This document shows, piece by piece, positions 43,486 to 53,300 of a stretch of 64,000 bases of DNA (its first letter is position 1; every line of letters begins with the position of its first letter). Origin of the DNA: Vanessa cardui (Eukaryota; Arthropoda; Insecta; Lepidoptera; Nymphalidae); assembly GCF_905220365.1 (NCBI RefSeq), contig NC_061146.1, positions 6,017,538-6,081,537 of the forward strand, read 5' to 3'. The position numbers and the translations under genes were made by a program. The notes under the pieces were generated by a model. The model saw nothing but the letters and a program-made list of their open reading frames with translations. It ran no database searches and had not been told where the DNA came from.

Positions 43486-46400
43486 CTATTGAGGCGGAGG
43501 GAGGAGGTGCGCGTAGCGCCTTTTCCTTCTCCCCGGTCGTCTTCTGCGGAGCGAGTCAGCGGCGGCATTCTTTTCCCGCTCCCGCTCCGCTGCTTCCTTC
43601 TGCGACATGACACTTTCGCAGAAGGAGCGCATCTCCGACCAGCACATCTCGCTACCGAGCATGGCGTTGATAACGCTCGACAGCGAGAGGTCTCCGCCCA
43701 TACTTGCCGTAAGGGTGTGCCTCTGGGGCCCCCACGCAGCACACTCGTACAGGGTGTGGTACGCCGTGTCCACTGGCGCACCACACTCGTGGCAGGAGGG
43801 TGACTCCTCCCGCCGCGCTATCCCGTGCAGGTACTTACCGAAGCACCCGTGTCCGGTAAGTACCTGCGTCATTCTGTACGACAGTGTGCCGTGCTTCCTC
43901 TCGACCCAGCGACTCAAGTGGGGACGAATCGCCTCCACTGTCGCTAGGCCCGCCGAGGGAGACCCCAGATCCTCCTGCCATCGGGCGATCAGGGCTTGCT
44001 GGGCTAAAGCCCTGATCCGCCCGACCTCCGCCGACCCCGGACGGTCGCCGCGGTCCCTCGCCTCGACCCGGAACCGGTACACTTCCGCGAGCACCTCCGC
44101 CTGGAGCTCCCAGGGCGGATCACCCGCGAGAAGTGTCGCCGCTGTCCACGACACCGTACGGTACCCTCTGATGCCTCTCACCGCTATGACCCTCTGCGGC
44201 TTTCGCAGCAGGGCCCGATTTTTAGCGGTGAGGGCGTCTATCCAGATCGGGGCACCGTACAGCGCCATCGACCTCACTACGCCGGAATAAAGACGCCGGC
44301 ATAGCGACCCCGGCCCCCCCACATTCGGAAGGAGGCGACCAAGAGCGGCGGCGGCGTTGATGAGCCTCGGGCCGAGATGAACAAAATGCTGCCCGAAGCT
44401 CCATCGTCCGTCCAGGATCAGGCCCAGATACTTCATCTGGGCCTGCACTTTGATCACCGTCCCGTGGACGGTGATACTCGCCCCTCGTGGGGGTCCTTTC
44501 CGTGGACCGTGGAAGAGGAGGGCCTCTGTTTTGGATATGGAGACCCTCAAGCCCAGCATTCCCATGCGGTCCACGGTGAGAGCCGTTCCGACTTCGGCAA
44601 GGCGAGCCGCCTCCCGGAAGTCCCGTCCAATCGCCGTGACGAGAGTGTCGTCAGCATAACACAACACCCCCATCCCGGGAAGGACGGGAGCCCGCAGGAG
44701 CCAGTCGAAACCGACGTTCCACAGAATTGGGCCGAGGACCGACCCCTGTGGAACGCCGCAACCCACTCGATGCCGAACGATCCTCCCATCGACCCCCGCC
44801 CAGAGGACCTCCCTGTCCTGGAGGTACGCCTCCAGCAGTCTCCTCAGATAGGTCGGCACCCCATGGTATCGGAGTGCCTCCCGTATCGTCTCGAAAGGGA
44901 GACTATTGAAGGCGTTCGCCACGTCAAGCGACACAGCCAGGACGACCTGCCCCCGGGCCACCGCTTCCGTCGTCCGAGTCTTCAGGGCGTTCAGGGCGTC
45001 GACCGTCGACCGGCCCGCCCTGAATCCGTACTGCGCCTCCGAGAGACCCGGACCGACCTCCTCGAGGTGCTGAACGAGACGGGCTGCAAGGACCTTCTCG
45101 AAGAGTTTTCCCGTCTCGTTCAGCAGCACAATTGGCCTGTATGCCGAAGGGGAATCCAACGGCCGACCTTCCTTCAGCAACAGGACCAATTTCCCTTCTT
45201 TCCAAGGCTTCGGAAACTGCCCGCTGCACAGACATTCGTCGAACAGCTCCCGAAGCCTTGCACCTAGGTATTCCAGGGTGTCGCACAGAATACGCCCTGG
45301 AACCCCGTCCGGACCCGGCGCCGTCTTCCTGGCCCTCAAGCGGCCGAGGGCCATCTCCATCTCCCGCTCCGTAATCAGTGGTGGAACCACTGCGTCTTCG
45401 GTCACGGAGCGGGGGGCCATCTGCGGAGGGACGTGCTCGCCTGGATGGGGGAAGAGTTCCCCAACCAGGCGAAGGAGGAGTTCCGGCGGCATCGTCTTGA
45501 TGACGGGGGCGCCTTGGGTGCGGAACTTCCCGCGTACACCGCGGTACGGGCGCCCCCACGGGTCTCGATTGAGACCCGCCAGAAGCTCCTCCCTGGCCTT
45601 CTCCTTGGCCTTGCGTATCACCAGCTGCAGCTCTTTTTTCAACTGGCGATAAGCGTCCAGCAACTGTCCCTCCAGATCCCTGTCAAGGCCGTTGCGTCTT
45701 CGACAGCGGACGTAGGCCCTCCGTGCCCGACAGCACGTCGCCTGAAGGTCGGCGATTTCGGGCGACCACCAGTATACATGCTGGCGCGGAACTCTGCGCC
45801 GGGTCCGAGGCATGGCCGCATCGCAGACTTCCTTGAGTGAACTGCGCATGCGGCCTGCCAGCTCCTCTGCGCTGGCGCCCTCCCTCCTCCCTGCGGAACC
45901 CCACCGCTGCACGATTGCGGCCTCCTTGACCAGCTCTCGATCGACCTGGCCGAGAGACCACCTCGGCAGCGTGGTCGGCACCCTCTGCGGTTCCGCCGGC
46001 CTGCGAGAGGTGGAGATCTCAAATCGGATGTACCGGTGATCTGATAGAGTCTCCACCTCCTCCTCCACTCTCCAATCAACCACTCTGCGTGCTACGACAG
46101 GAGTGGCGAACGAAACGTCCACCACGGAACCCCCGTTATGGCGAACGCAGGTGTGAACCTGTCCCCTGTTGAGAAGGGACAGGTTGGAGAGCAGGGCCCA
46201 CACCTGGACGGCCCTCCCTCGCGGATTCGTGACAGGGTTACCCCAGGCACGCGACTTCGCGTTTAAGTCGCCAAGAACCATTATCGGTTTCGGTGACTGC
46301 CTGGCCACCGCAGCTCTGACCAAGCCGAGATAGATCTCGAACTCAGCCAGGCTGCGGTTAGGGGAGAAGTACGTCCCGACGACGACGTACTCTCCCCACC

Positions 46401-46641
46401 CCACGACTACGTAGCCCGAACCCCTTTCGATGAGTGAGAGGGGGGGGGCCGTACCGCTCCTCGTGAGGACCGCCACGGTGTCGTCCAAGTCCCCCAGCCA
46501 GTGAGGTAGGGGAGGGACGAAGTAAGGTTCACAGGCCACCGCCAGGTCTACCTGCCACTCCGCCATGGACTGCAGTAGAAGATCCTGAGCCCCGGCGCAG
46601 TGGTTGACATTCGTCTGAAGGAAGCTGAAGTCTGCGCTCAT
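43486..46641 (-). CDS. R1-clade ORF2: AP-endonuclease / reverse transcriptase, 1051 aa
   Basis: This protein would nick target DNA and copy the element RNA at the nick. An AP-endonuclease domain covers about residues 1-210: N11, E38 (ACEPY), GDLNAKSRAW at 124-133 and SDHRYIRF at 200-207. RT follows at about 430-740: APGPDG (441-446), QYGFRAGRST (537-546), D573 in SLDVANAF, GVPQGSVLGP (629-638), and YADD (662-665). A C-terminal CCHC finger lies at C950, C953, H962, C967, and an Arg/Lys-rich tail ends the protein. All key residues I can see are present, with no stop or frameshift. The start is the ATG overlapping the ORF1 stop (ATGA, 46638-46641), which suggests translational reinitiation. Length is normal for R1-clade ORF2. 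Confidence 0.93.
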   Translation of the reverse strand: MSADFSFLQTNVNHCAGAQDLLLQSMAEWQVDLAVACEPYFVPPLPHWLGDLDDTVAVLTRSGTAPPLSLIERGSGYVVVGWGEYVVVGTYFSPNRSLAEFEIYLGLVRAAVARQSPKPIMVLGDLNAKSRAWGNPVTNPRGRAVQVWALLSNLSLLNRGQVHTCVRHNGGSVVDVSFATPVVARRVVDWRVEEEVETLSDHRYIRFEISTSRRPAEPQRVPTTLPRWSLGQVDRELVKEAAIVQRWGSAGRREGASAEELAGRMRSSLKEVCDAAMPRTRRRVPRQHVYWWSPEIADLQATCCRARRAYVRCRRRNGLDRDLEGQLLDAYRQLKKELQLVIRKAKEKAREELLAGLNRDPWGRPYRGVRGKFRTQGAPVIKTMPPELLLRLVGELFPHPGEHVPPQMAPRSVTEDAVVPPLITEREMEMALGRLRARKTAPGPDGVPGRILCDTLEYLGARLRELFDECLCSGQFPKPWKEGKLVLLLKEGRPLDSPSAYRPIVLLNETGKLFEKVLAARLVQHLEEVGPGLSEAQYGFRAGRSTVDALNALKTRTTEAVARGQVVLAVSLDVANAFNSLPFETIREALRYHGVPTYLRRLLEAYLQDREVLWAGVDGRIVRHRVGCGVPQGSVLGPILWNVGFDWLLRAPVLPGMGVLCYADDTLVTAIGRDFREAARLAEVGTALTVDRMGMLGLRVSISKTEALLFHGPRKGPPRGASITVHGTVIKVQAQMKYLGLILDGRWSFGQHFVHLGPRLINAAAALGRLLPNVGGPGSLCRRLYSGVVRSMALYGAPIWIDALTAKNRALLRKPQRVIAVRGIRGYRTVSWTAATLLAGDPPWELQAEVLAEVYRFRVEARDRGDRPGSAEVGRIRALAQQALIARWQEDLGSPSAGLATVEAIRPHLSRWVERKHGTLSYRMTQVLTGHGCFGKYLHGIARREESPSCHECGAPVDTAYHTLYECAAWGPQRHTLTASMGGDLSLSSVINAMLGSEMCWSEMRSFCESVMSQKEAAEREREKNAAADSLRRRRPGRRKRRYAHLLPPPQ

Positions 46642-48503
46642 GTCGACATTGCAGCTTCCTCCTCAGCCTGGCGTCGTCCGACGTTATTGGTAGTCTGGGT
46701 AGCGAGGACCACCTTACCTTTCGTGATGGGGGGGCTACATTCTTTCGACCCCATCACGTGCCCGGAGGGCTTGCCGGCGTCTGCGCACACTACGCAGCGC
46801 AGCTTCCCGGTACATGCAGACGATTTGTGTCCATCAACGCCGCACCGGTAGCAAAGGCTTCCTCGTTCCGCACTGAATGGGCAGAGCATCCTTGTATGGC
46901 CTAGACCCATGCACTTGTAGCAGCGCAGAGGGCGCTGCTCAAGCACATACACTCTGGCCGAGCTCCACCCAACTAAAAGACGACCAGTGTCAGCCAGCTT
47001 TTTTGCCGCAGTTATTGGACAGGACACGAAGACCATACCCATATAACCGGGTCCTCGAGAAATCTCCCCACACCTTACCGTTTCAGCGGGGCAACTCCCC
47101 TCGCGAACGACTGCGGCAATAATTTTATCTTTAGTGACGGAGTCGTCTAACCCCGTCACCTTGATGTCCACCTTTCTTATGGGGCGAGCAACGTTGGCCA
47201 CTCCATCCAGCACCGTACGGAGCTTGTCGGCTAGTTTCTCTGCCTGTTCCATCTGAGCTTTCGGCAGCTCCAACACTCTGGCCCCCGTCGCTGAGCGTCG
47301 AACTTTGAGCCCACCATTGATCCCAAGGTCTTGGAGTTTCACGCTCTGCTCAGCGCGCTCCAAGACCTGAGCATACGTGATGCCTTTCTGCTCCGCTTCC
47401 GGCTGCAGCGTTAATACCACTGCAGCTGTACGAGGCGCGGACAGCTTAGGCTTAGATGCTTGTCCTGCCTTAGGCACCGTAGGCGCAACTGTGGTGGTTG
47501 CAACAGTCGGAAGGGAAGCCTGCTTTCCCTTCTTTTCCTTTTTAACCACAGTGGACCAGGACACCTCCTGGACCATCTGCGGCGGAATTATCACCGACGT
47601 AGGCTGGACGCCTGAGGGACCAGCAATAGATGCCGTCGGAACAGCAGGTGGCGCCCGTTTTGACGCGGATGCAGCTTTCGGCGGTGGAGCAGGCTGGACA
47701 GCCTGCGTGTAGGGCGTAGCAATCTGCTGCGCCACCTCCCGCCTCTTATCCGCAGCTAACGGAGGGCGATGTATTTTTGCGGGAGGCAACCGTTCCTCTA
47801 GTACGGCAAAGCGTGCGTTGATCATATCGCCGACCGAAGAAATTATGGAGGCTTTAAATCTCTCCATTTGAGCATCCTGTGCCGAGCCGGAAGCATCACT
47901 TGCCCCTGCCACCTTGGTCCGCATTTCCGCAAACTCGCGGCGGTGAGCCTTTACCTCGGCCTTGAGGCTGTCCACCTCTTTGCGCAGGCGGCCATTATCG
48001 GCACGGAGCTTTCGCGTCTCCTCGGCTTCTGTCCGAGCTGCTAAGGCGTCTACAATGCCCTGTAGTGCAGCTGCCGACTCCTTCAGCCTCTTTGCAAAGC
48101 CACCTTTTAAATTGGTGGACTTTTGGGCCACCTCCAAAATTAGGGCTGCGCTTCGGCCAGCTTGTGCCCGGAGTTCCTCTGCTCCCATCTTCGTGGGATC
48201 TTCGGTGTGTACATCCGAGGATGAGGATTCCTCGGAGTCCACGACAACCTGTGGAGCGTCCTTTCGAAACGCCCGACTACGCAGGGACCGCTCGAAAGCC
48301 TCCTCTCTGGCCTCGCTGGCCTTGGCTTTCAGCTCAGCCTTTGCCCGAGCGAGGCCACTACCCCGTCCTTTCGCGGTTTTGCCGCGAATCGCAGGCTTGC
48401 TCTTCGCAGCCAACCTCATCTCCGTCTCCGTGTCAGAGTCGGAGTTAAAAATAGCAAGGCCCCCATAAGGCCGTTTTCTACCAACCAGGGCGTCGGACGA
48501 CAA
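46638..48503 (-). CDS. R1-clade ORF1: gag-like RNA-binding protein, 621 aa
   Basis: ORF1 proteins coat element RNA and help target it to chromatin. Residues 1-100 are basic with a Ser/Glu patch (SEESSSSDVHTED). About 140-200 is a likely coiled coil rich in Ala, Glu, Lys and Arg. About 240-370 is Pro/Ala-rich and probably disordered. About 420-520 is a compact domain before the zinc fingers (RRM-like by position in the family, not shown). Three zinc knuckles follow: C-x2-C-x4-H-x4-C at 528-541 and 551-564, and C-x2-C-x8-H-x6-C at about 570-589. The stop overlaps the ORF2 start. The start at 48503 is the first ATG of the open frame and leaves a 316-nt 5' UTR. Confidence 0.9.
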   Translation of the reverse strand: MSSDALVGRKRPYGGLAIFNSDSDTETEMRLAAKSKPAIRGKTAKGRGSGLARAKAELKAKASEAREEAFERSLRSRAFRKDAPQVVVDSEESSSSDVHTEDPTKMGAEELRAQAGRSAALILEVAQKSTNLKGGFAKRLKESAAALQGIVDALAARTEAEETRKLRADNGRLRKEVDSLKAEVKAHRREFAEMRTKVAGASDASGSAQDAQMERFKASIISSVGDMINARFAVLEERLPPAKIHRPPLAADKRREVAQQIATPYTQAVQPAPPPKAASASKRAPPAVPTASIAGPSGVQPTSVIIPPQMVQEVSWSTVVKKEKKGKQASLPTVATTTVAPTVPKAGQASKPKLSAPRTAAVVLTLQPEAEQKGITYAQVLERAEQSVKLQDLGINGGLKVRRSATGARVLELPKAQMEQAEKLADKLRTVLDGVANVARPIRKVDIKVTGLDDSVTKDKIIAAVVREGSCPAETVRCGEISRGPGYMGMVFVSCPITAAKKLADTGRLLVGWSSARVYVLEQRPLRCYKCMGLGHTRMLCPFSAERGSLCYRCGVDGHKSSACTGKLRCVVCADAGKPSGHVMGSKECSPPITKGKVVLATQTTNNVGRRQAEEEAAMST

Positions 48504-48819
48504 CTCAGTGTCGACGTCGATCGCCGAAAACGAAAAACATCAATCAACAAAACAATAAAAACAAACGAAAATATTTATATATAATAATAAATATTAAACT
48601 ATAACAAATTAAGATCTAAAAAGATCTATTCCACAACAACAAAAAACCAATCCTTAAACAAAACAAGTGTCCGATAAACAAAGCCAATGGTGCAGATGTT
48701 ACGCGTCAGAGATAACGAAAACCGGTTTAGCAAGCAGGTGTCGTTTAAAATCATCAATCGTAATATCTTATCGCAATATTCAACACAACCTCAGTCGACG
48801 ACGTCCGAACGTTGAATCC
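48504..48819 (-). promoter_or_regulatory. 5' UTR of the R1-clade element
   Basis: 316 nt between the 5' junction and the ORF1 ATG. Its 5' end on the minus strand begins GGATTCAACGTTCGG, next to the target duplication. R1-clade elements usually carry an internal promoter or rely on the target's transcription; none can be proved here. The sequence is A-poor and T-rich on the coding strand. Confidence 0.6.
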
Positions 48820-49032
48820 ACGACGACCTTCCTAGTCGAGTAGTGTGTATACCAATTTTCATGGGTACGCGGTAAGCCACTCCTAGGTTGCGGGTACGGG
48901 AAAAAGTTCATAAGTTTTCGATGTTGTCTTGGGTCTGGGTGTTTGTGGTTCCGTCGATACTTCTGATTTTCCATAGCACAAGTTCTTTATCTACTTACAT
49001 TGGGATCAGAGTAATGTATGTGTATATGTGAT
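48820..49032 (+). mobile_element. S2 tRNA-derived SINE, target of the R1-clade insertion
   Basis: It begins with the duplicated ACGACGACCTTCC and continues TAGTCGAGTAGTGTG, equivalent to TGGTCGAGTGGTGTG in intact S2 copies. The body GTCTTGGGTCTGGGTGTTTG and 3' end GGGATCAGAGTAATGTATG are normal. The B box is disrupted (GGTTGCGGGTACGGG). The original SINE start lies at the left of the R1 element, about 43180. Confidence 0.8.
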
Positions 49033-49379
49033 GATGCCCAATATTTATTTATGTATATTAATATAGTCAATATTGCATATTCAAAGTTCATATAACGCTA
49101 TATTGTTATTTACATCTCATAGAAAACTCTTCAGATGTCATAATATAGATATAGATATCTATCGAACTATTATAAATGTGGAACGGTTGAACAGTTTCCC
49201 TCGGTCAATTGTATTTACTGAACATATTCTATGTACGCTACTGGAATTAGAAATAAATAAAAAATCAGACTAACTAACTGAGGTAAAGGATGAGAAAATG
49301 AGATTTTGTATTCTTACTCAGCGGTGTATATATTTTTATAATTATTTTGCTTGGAGTAAATGGAGTAATCACAAATTAA

Positions 49380-49625
49380 AAATATAGTACGACACAACTT
49401 AGATGTAGCATCGGCAAATTCAATATTACCGATTACTGCCGATTTATACAACCAATAAAAGTAGCTATAGTACGACACAAATTAGATGTACATTGGAAAA
49501 TGCAATGAAATGAAAATGAAACCGATTATTGCCGATTTACACAACCAATTTAAATAGCTTCCTATCGCGCCATTCGATGCTATTTGTCATCGTTCGATCA
49601 TATTCACATAAGAAATAAATGTTGA
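49380..49625 (+). repeat. Dispersed repeat family G, copy 3, with internal duplication
   Basis: TAGTACGACACAACTTAGATG and TAGTACGACACAAATTAGATG at 49387 and 49470 are tandem starts, followed by CCTATCGCGCCATTCGATGC and ATCATATTCACATAAGAAATAAATG. Confidence 0.55.
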
Positions 49626-49639
49626 TATTTCACCCCTTT

Positions 49640-50550
49640 AGGTATAGAATATCCAAAAACGCTGAAATAGGTATCAACTCATTTTTAATAAGTATTTCCC
49701 CCCCCTATTTCGCCCTCTAAGAGGTAGAATTTCCAAAATTCCTTTCTTAGTGGGTGCCTACTCAATAAATCCATCCTAATCACGATTTTTCAAGGCCCTA
49801 ACTTCAATAGTTTACGCTCGGCGCTGATGAGTCAGTCAGTCAGGACTTGTGATTTTATATATATAGATATATAATATATGTTGGCGCGTAGTTAATTTGT
49901 TTGTTTATTTCATAAATAATGAATAGAGTAATTGTAAATAATGTTTGAAGGCTGATTTACTTTTAAGAGCGGGCCACCCCGAATGGAGTTGTAAGTGTCA
50001 TGGCAACGCGAGCCGTTATGTTTAGACAAGCTACTCGGATGCGATGGTGGCTTGCAAAAGTTGTGTGTGTTTATTTTCTTGCACGCTAAAAAAGAGTAAC
50101 TACGAAGTTTCTTGCCGGTTCTTGTCGGTAGACACTAATATTAGAACCGTTAAAAGTTTTACATTTAAATCAACACTAACTGATTCATGAGCGTTCTCCT
50201 CAAAAGGAGAAGAGGCCTTAGCCCAACAGGAAATTTACAGGCTGTTAATGTATGTTAATGTAAATTTTACTAAAACATACTTTTAATTAAAATTTAATAA
50301 GCTACAAATAGCTTTGAGTATGAACTAAGCGAAGCGGAAGAAAACGCCAATTAGAATCATATAAAGCTGCTGCTACACATGAGAGATGCAAGCGAATTTT
50401 CTTTATTATCTCTTTTATTATCAGAACATAGATAATAAAACCGTAGATTTACGAATTTCATGTGACGTCCTAATAACTGAGCTATATTGTACGCTACTAA
50501 CAGTTTTTGTTTAATATATCTTTCTTTATAAAACAACACATTTTTGGTTT
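49640..50550. other. Mostly unassigned; LINE and S1 scraps
   Basis: 50080-50165 keeps AAAAAGAGTAACTACGAAG and TTCTTGCCGGTTC of the LINE 3' UTR. 50191-50252 is the last part of an S1 SINE (GTTCTCCTCAAAAGGAGAAG ... ACAGGCTGTTAATG). No gene. Confidence 0.45.
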
Positions 50551-50757
50551 TTGGTGGCTTTGTGCAAGCCCGTTTGAGTAGGTACCACCCACTCATCAGA
50601 TATTCTACCACTAAACAACATTACTAAGTACTGTAGTGTTCCAGTTTGAAGGGTGAGTGAGCCAGTGTAACTATAGGCACAAGGGACATAGCATCTTAGT
50701 TACCAAGGTTGGTTGCAAATTGGCCATATAATTTAATTTACCTATGCCATAAAAAAA
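50551..50757 (+). repeat. S3 SINE-like repeat, partial
   Basis: GGTGGCTTTGTGCAAGCCCG to an A run, with about 80 bp of the second half deleted. Confidence 0.65.
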
Positions 50758-51219
50758 AAACTCTCTTAACTACTTATTTTCAATTTAATTAGCCACACTT
50801 GCCATAAGGTTTGTTGATGTTTGAAAAACCATTTTTTCACTATAATTAATATCAAAGATTATTCAAGCCCTCGACCAATGATCGCAATATCATTACATTG
50901 ACGCGTCGATTATATGTCAAATTATAATTGACGTTTGTCCTCTTGTCCTCTTTATTTATTAGACGGTTGGAATAAACTAGCATAATAAATTCCTGCCATG
51001 AGTTACCGCGCAGGTGTGGCTGCTGACTTATTTATATTGATATTAAATCATGAGTTACAGCCACAATGCAACTGAACATTTATCTTAATACCGCTGCTGT
51101 TGAATTCATCATCCTGTCAGCGTGGATCTCGCTACGAATCAATCACTTCATCTCATTTGATTGACGCTCTTTATTGATATAATCACACTAATGTCTTTAT
51201 GATATTAACTTATAATACA

Positions 51220-51645
51220 CTAGCGATACGGCCCGGCTTCGCACGGGTGCAATGCTATGACATCACAATAGAAACTTGTAAAATTATCAGCGTTTCTTTA
51301 ATATATTGTCCATGCCCTTTACTTGGTGGTAGGGCTTTGAGCAAGCTTGTCTGGGTAGGTACCACCCACTCATCAGTTATTCTATCGCTAAATAACAGTA
51401 CTCAGTATTGTTGTGTTCCGGTTTGAAGGGTGAGTGAGTCAGTGTAACTACAGGCACAAGGGACACAACATCTCAGTTCCCAAGCTTGGTGGCACATTGA
51501 CGATGTAAGGAATAGTTAATATGTAATATATACAAAAACCTTCCTCTCGAATCCCTCTATCCATTAAAATAAACCTCATCAAAATCAGTTGCGTAATTTT
51601 AAAGATCTGAGTATACGTAGGTACAGACAGCGATAACTGATTTTG
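51220..51645 (-). mobile_element. Helitron-like family B element, split by S3
   Basis: CTAG at 51220-51223, then the family B end CGGCTTCGCACGGGTGC. The body resumes at 51525 (ATATATACAAAAACCTTCC) after the S3 copy at 51317-51522. Confidence 0.7.
51317..51522 (+). repeat. S3 SINE-like repeat nested in Helitron B
   Basis: TTACTTGGTGGTAGGGCTTT to GATGTAAGGAATAGTTAATAT. The 3' third is missing, so it was truncated or deleted. Confidence 0.7.
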
Positions 51646-51837
51646 TTTTATATGAAAACATTATAAATTGTAGCCTAAATGTGTTATTCTGATGTATAAC
51701 CTATATTACTGTTAAAGTTCATTCAAATCCATTCAGTTGTTTTTTCGTGAAAGTTTTGCTTGTTTACCTGTTACTCACAAACATACATACATCCAGCCTC
51801 ACAAACTTTCGCGTTCATAATATTAGTTTTTTAATAT

Positions 51838-52241
51838 ATAGAGTGATTCGGGAGTTTTTGTATATAATACATGGACAATATAATAAAGAAACACTGTTAT
51901 GTGTTGTCGTAAATTCTGTACTATATTTGGTATAGTAATATTTATAGATGATATAAAAGCGTGGAGCTTAATACCTGTTGACTTCCACGCAGGATATATT
52001 GATTTAAATAATTGTATTTAGTTAACATGACTTTGTATTTTTAAATGTTAAAAAAGAGTAACTACTGATTATCTTGCCGCTTCTTCTCGGTAGAATCTAC
52101 TTTACGAACCGGTGGTAGCTTCACTTAATTGTAAAATGACGATTCAAAAGTGCTTGTAAAAGCCTACTTGAATAAAGTTTATTTTGATTTTTGATTTTTT
52201 GATCAGTATTGCACTCGTGCCAAGCCGGGGCGGGTCACTAG
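51838..52241 (+). mobile_element. Helitron-like family B element, split by a LINE 3' end
   Basis: GAGTGATTCGGGAGTTTTTG ... TACTATATTTGGTA, then a LINE tail, then TCAGTATTGCACTCGTGCC ... CACTAG at 52238-52241 with T after it. Confidence 0.65.
51950..52202 (+). mobile_element. Jockey-like LINE 3' end nested in Helitron B
   Basis: From GATGATATAAAAGCGTGGAG to a TTTATTTTGATTTTTGATTTT tail. Same 3' UTR as at 54.1 kb. Only the last codons of ORF2 could remain. Confidence 0.65.
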
Positions 52242-52716
52242 TATATAATATTTCAGAAACGACTTTTATTCTCGGTTCAAATTTTTGAACCTATCACAAT
52301 GTCGTTGACAGATTCAAGCGTCAAGAAGGTATTGGACGATGAGAAGGGTTTGGTGAATGAGAACAGCTTTTGACGGGTTTAAGCGACTCTAACACAAAAC
52401 GAGGCCCTTATCTGGGATAGTCCCTTGTGTACATTGACCTAAGCCCTTTTAGACATTCTTAAACATTCCTGTAAATCCAACACTTGTCATCGCTTCGAAA
52501 TTTTTAAAGATCTTTTTTCACCTTACGAATAAGGTTTTACTAGACATAAAGAACCATATTTTACAGCTCGCTAAGGTACTATATTTTGTATGTTATGTTA
52601 TGAATGGAATATCTTATTATCTATAGTAATATTATATGTGCTATAGTTAAAATTTTATGTATTCTGCACGGGTTAAGCTCCAGTTCTATCTAGTATTATT
52701 ATAATTGTATTTGAAA

Positions 52717-53105
52717 CTAGCTGTACCCGTGACTTTGTATGCGTTTGAATATAATTTTTATTATAACTTATTAATTATGTATTAGGCAACTTTGTGATAT
52801 TATTTCGTTGGTAGTCATTCGACGTGAAGGCGGAGTGTTAGCATGCGCGAAGGCTGCGTATTGTACTGGACAGCTGTTTAGAACCTGCAGCGTGACTTTA
52901 TTATTATTATTTATGTAATTTCAAAATAAAACTAGCCTAAGTCACTCCTTATTACATCAGCTATCTGCCGGTAAAAGTCCCGTCAAAATCGACTCAGCCG
53001 TTCTAATGATTAGCCGGAACAAACAGACACAGATAAAAATAAAAAAAATATGTTATTTTGGTATATGAGCCGCGTACGTATAAGTTTATTAAAAAGCGGT
53101 TATTT
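52717..53105 (-). mobile_element. Helitron-like family A element with an internal insertion
   Basis: CTAG end at 52717-52720. Between the GCGTTTGAAT end region and AAACTAGCCTAAGTCACTCC there is extra sequence of about 150 bp (about 52755-52925), bounded by similar TTATTA.TTATG words, a possible short duplication. The far end is diverged. Confidence 0.55.
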
Positions 53106-53300
53106 TATTATTAATATAATACATGCTTACTACTAGCATGCTCATTTATCATTCTCTCTGTGTTTATATTAGCATATTTAAAATGAGCACAAGTTTTAAT
53201 TAATTAAAATTCCGTTACATTCACCCTTGCAATAACTTCATAAAGAAATTTAATATTAAAGAAATATGCCTTAAGCACGTATATCGAACAAATCGTAATC

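Larger units (their letters stand above)
43191..48819 (-). mobile_element. R1-clade non-LTR retrotransposon, full length
   Basis: The 5.63-kb element on the minus strand has a 5' UTR (48504-48819), ORF1, ORF2, a 3' UTR (43215-43485) and a 24-nt poly(A) tail (T run at 43191-43214). Perfect 13-bp duplications flank it. Both ORFs are open end to end. It is markedly GC-rich against an AT-rich host background. An AP-type endonuclease, a single RT, no RNase H that I can see and a gag-like ORF1 with three zinc knuckles place it in the R1 group, which includes rDNA- and telomere-specific lineages. Here the site is the start of an S2 SINE. The exact family was not determined. Confidence 0.9.

Noticed and set aside
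43437..46079. Long antisense and shifted ORFs over the R1 element (for example 43607-44290, 44377-45267, 44924-45559)
   Set aside because: They overlap the intact ORF2, are driven by high GC content, and show no domain; they are shadows.
47377..48468. Plus-strand ORFs opposite ORF1 (111, 168 and 127 aa)
   Set aside because: Antisense shadows of the gag-like ORF1, with no recognisable motifs.
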